Assembly: GCA_020630835.1 (NCBI GenBank)
Contig: JAHDIL010000091.1
Coordinates: forward strand, 1-7,091
Length of the DNA stretch: 7,091 nucleotides
Source of the DNA: Verrucomicrobiota bacterium
GTDB lineage: Bacteria > Verrucomicrobiota > Verrucomicrobiia > Verrucomicrobiales > DEV007
Direction: 5' to 3'
Positions within the stretch are counted from its first letter, which is position 1; the number at the start of each line of letters is the position of its first letter. This document shows positions 6,069-7,091 of this stretch, piece after piece. Position numbers and translations under genes: made by a program. Under the pieces are notes generated by a model. It ran no database searches and was not told where the DNA came from. It saw nothing but the letters and a program-made list of their open reading frames with translations.

Positions 6069-7091
6069 TTACAACCCTGTCAGCTCGAAGTCGAAGAAGG
6101 CGTGCGGGTTGGCGAGACGTATCTTCTTCGCCGCCTCAGAAGAAACGCCCGAACCAGCTAACCCCACGACAACTAGATCGGGAAGTTCGATGATAGGCGT
6201 CAGGTCACGAACAAGCGGACACTGAGCGAGGCTCAGCTGAGTGAGTGCCGGCAGCTGGCTAAGCGCACTAATATCCTGTAGCTGATCACTGCCTGTGAGG
6301 GCGACCTCACGGAGCTGCGGCGCTGCAGCAATCCCGTCGAGCGTTTTTACCTGCGGGCAAAATACAACACCTAAGTATTGCGTTAAGCCTGCAGGTATGC
6401 CGGTCAGGGACTTCAGCTCGGGACAGGCTTCGATGTGCAGCTCTCGGAGACTGGCCAAGCCGGTCAGACTGCTCAGATCAGTCAATTCATCATGCCCCCC
6501 CATACGCAGAGCACTCAAGGAGATGAGAGACTCTAGTTCATCCCACTGGGAGAATACGAAGTTGCGCAGATCAAGCACGATAAGCTGCTGCAGACTGCTG
6601 AGTCCCTCCAACCGGGTGAGGGATTCGACATTACTCACATCTAAATCAGTGAGTTCGGGAAAGTTAGCCAAGTCTGGCATTTTTCCGAGTTTATTGCAGT
6701 TATCTACCGTCAACTGACGCAGGGAAGACGCGCCATCAATGGATAAAGATTGTAGGTTTTGGCAACGGCTGGCATAGAGATTATTCAGTAGAGGCGCGTT
6801 TGCAATGTGAATAGCTTTCACAGAAGAGGATCCACTAACATCCACAGTCTCCAGCACCGGAAAGTCGGCTAGCATGAGCGTATCAGGTAGGCTGGCTCCG
6901 TCAGTGATGATGATTTCACGCAGACTTTTCACTGCCGAAAGCGCGGTTAGATCAGACAGTTTGGGGCAATCGATCATCACCAGTGATTCCAACTGGGTGT
7001 ATGCCTCAATGCCTCTCAGCGAGGTAAGTTCATTCGCACCCGTCAGATCAAGTATCACGGGATGATGCCGCAATGTCAAGGCCTGGGCAAA
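6069..7091 (-). CDS. Leucine-rich-repeat protein, N-terminal part missing
   Basis: The frame is open to the right edge, so the start lies outside the window; at least 340 residues are visible. An in-frame TTG at 7079-7077 could be read as a start, but it falls inside a repeat (codons before it read FAQA) and is unlikely to be one. Almost the whole visible chain is tandem repeats of 22-23 residues, about 13 in number, of the form LxxLxLxxCxxLxDLxxL. Examples are LESLVMIDCPKLSDLTAL, LRELHIEACPELKSLTGI and LTQLSLAQCPLVRDLTPI. Several carry Cys at the turn position. The protein ends with a short cap, SSEAAKKIRLANPHAFFDFE, and then a stop. LRR domains form curved solenoids that bind other proteins. 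No enzyme domain, membrane segment or sorting signal is visible in this part. Location and partner are unknown, since any signal peptide would be outside the window. Confidence 0.85.
   Translation of the reverse strand, partial: FAQALTLRHHPVILDLTGANELTSLRGIEAYTQLESLVMIDCPKLSDLTALSAVKSLREIIITDGASLPDTLMLADFPVLETVDVSGSSSVKAIHIANAPLLNNLYASRCQNLQSLSIDGASSLRQLTVDNCNKLGKMPDLANFPELTDLDVSNVESLTRLEGLSSLQQLIVLDLRNFVFSQWDELESLISLSALRMGGHDELTDLSSLTGLASLRELHIEACPELKSLTGIPAGLTQYLGVVFCPQVKTLDGIAAAPQLREVALTGSDQLQDISALSQLPALTQLSLAQCPLVRDLTPIIELPDLVVVGLAGSGVSSEAAKKIRLANPHAFFDFELTGL

Noticed and set aside
6295..6717. Plus-strand open frame of about 140 codons opposite the LRR gene
   Set aside because: The translation is Ser/Arg-rich low-complexity sequence, as expected from the complement of leucine-rich repeats.

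Overview
The window is a compact stretch of bacterial chromosome of roughly 50-55% GC by eye. It holds six genes read rightward (positions 3-5217) and two read leftward (5321-7091). Both edge genes are cut by the window. Every gene has close functional parallels. I see no tRNA, rRNA, CRISPR array, insertion sequence or phage gene.

Positions 3-3666 are metal and heme genes. The 3' part of a coproheme decarboxylase gene (hemQ/chdC) is followed after 10 bases by a Fur-family regulator, probably a zinc uptake regulator (Zur). Next come a zinc-binding protein (znuA), an ATPase (znuC) and a membrane permease (znuB), which together form a ZnuABC importer. Spacing is tight: 62 bases from zur to znuA, 15 bases from znuA to znuC, and an 8-base overlap of znuC and znuB. 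The simplest reading is that the Fur-type protein represses the adjacent zinc importer when zinc is plentiful. Two short palindromes between zur and znuA are candidate operators, but this is weak.

Positions 3744-5217 hold two envelope genes: a lipoprotein of the D-alanyl-D-alanine carboxypeptidase family with all three penicillin-binding motifs, and a short NfeD-type membrane protein. They are co-directional with the zinc genes but have no visible functional tie to them.

Positions 5218-5320 separate converging genes and contain an inverted repeat that may end transcription from both sides. On the minus strand lie a short-chain dehydrogenase/reductase family protein whose usual catalytic tyrosine position is occupied by isoleucine, and upstream of it a large leucine-rich-repeat protein that runs off the right edge.

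Organism: this is inference only. A hemQ gene, a Fur/ZnuABC zinc cluster, an NfeD protein and an LRR protein, with genes lacking Shine-Dalgarno sequences and often preceded by pyrimidine-rich leaders, would fit a member of the Verrucomicrobiota or a related PVC lineage. No marker in the window proves this. I do not see an obviously new multi-gene system. The most unusual points are the degenerate SDR active site, the His/Cys-rich additions on three zinc-cluster proteins, the pyrimidine-rich start leaders, and an 11-residue half-repeat pattern inside the LRR protein.
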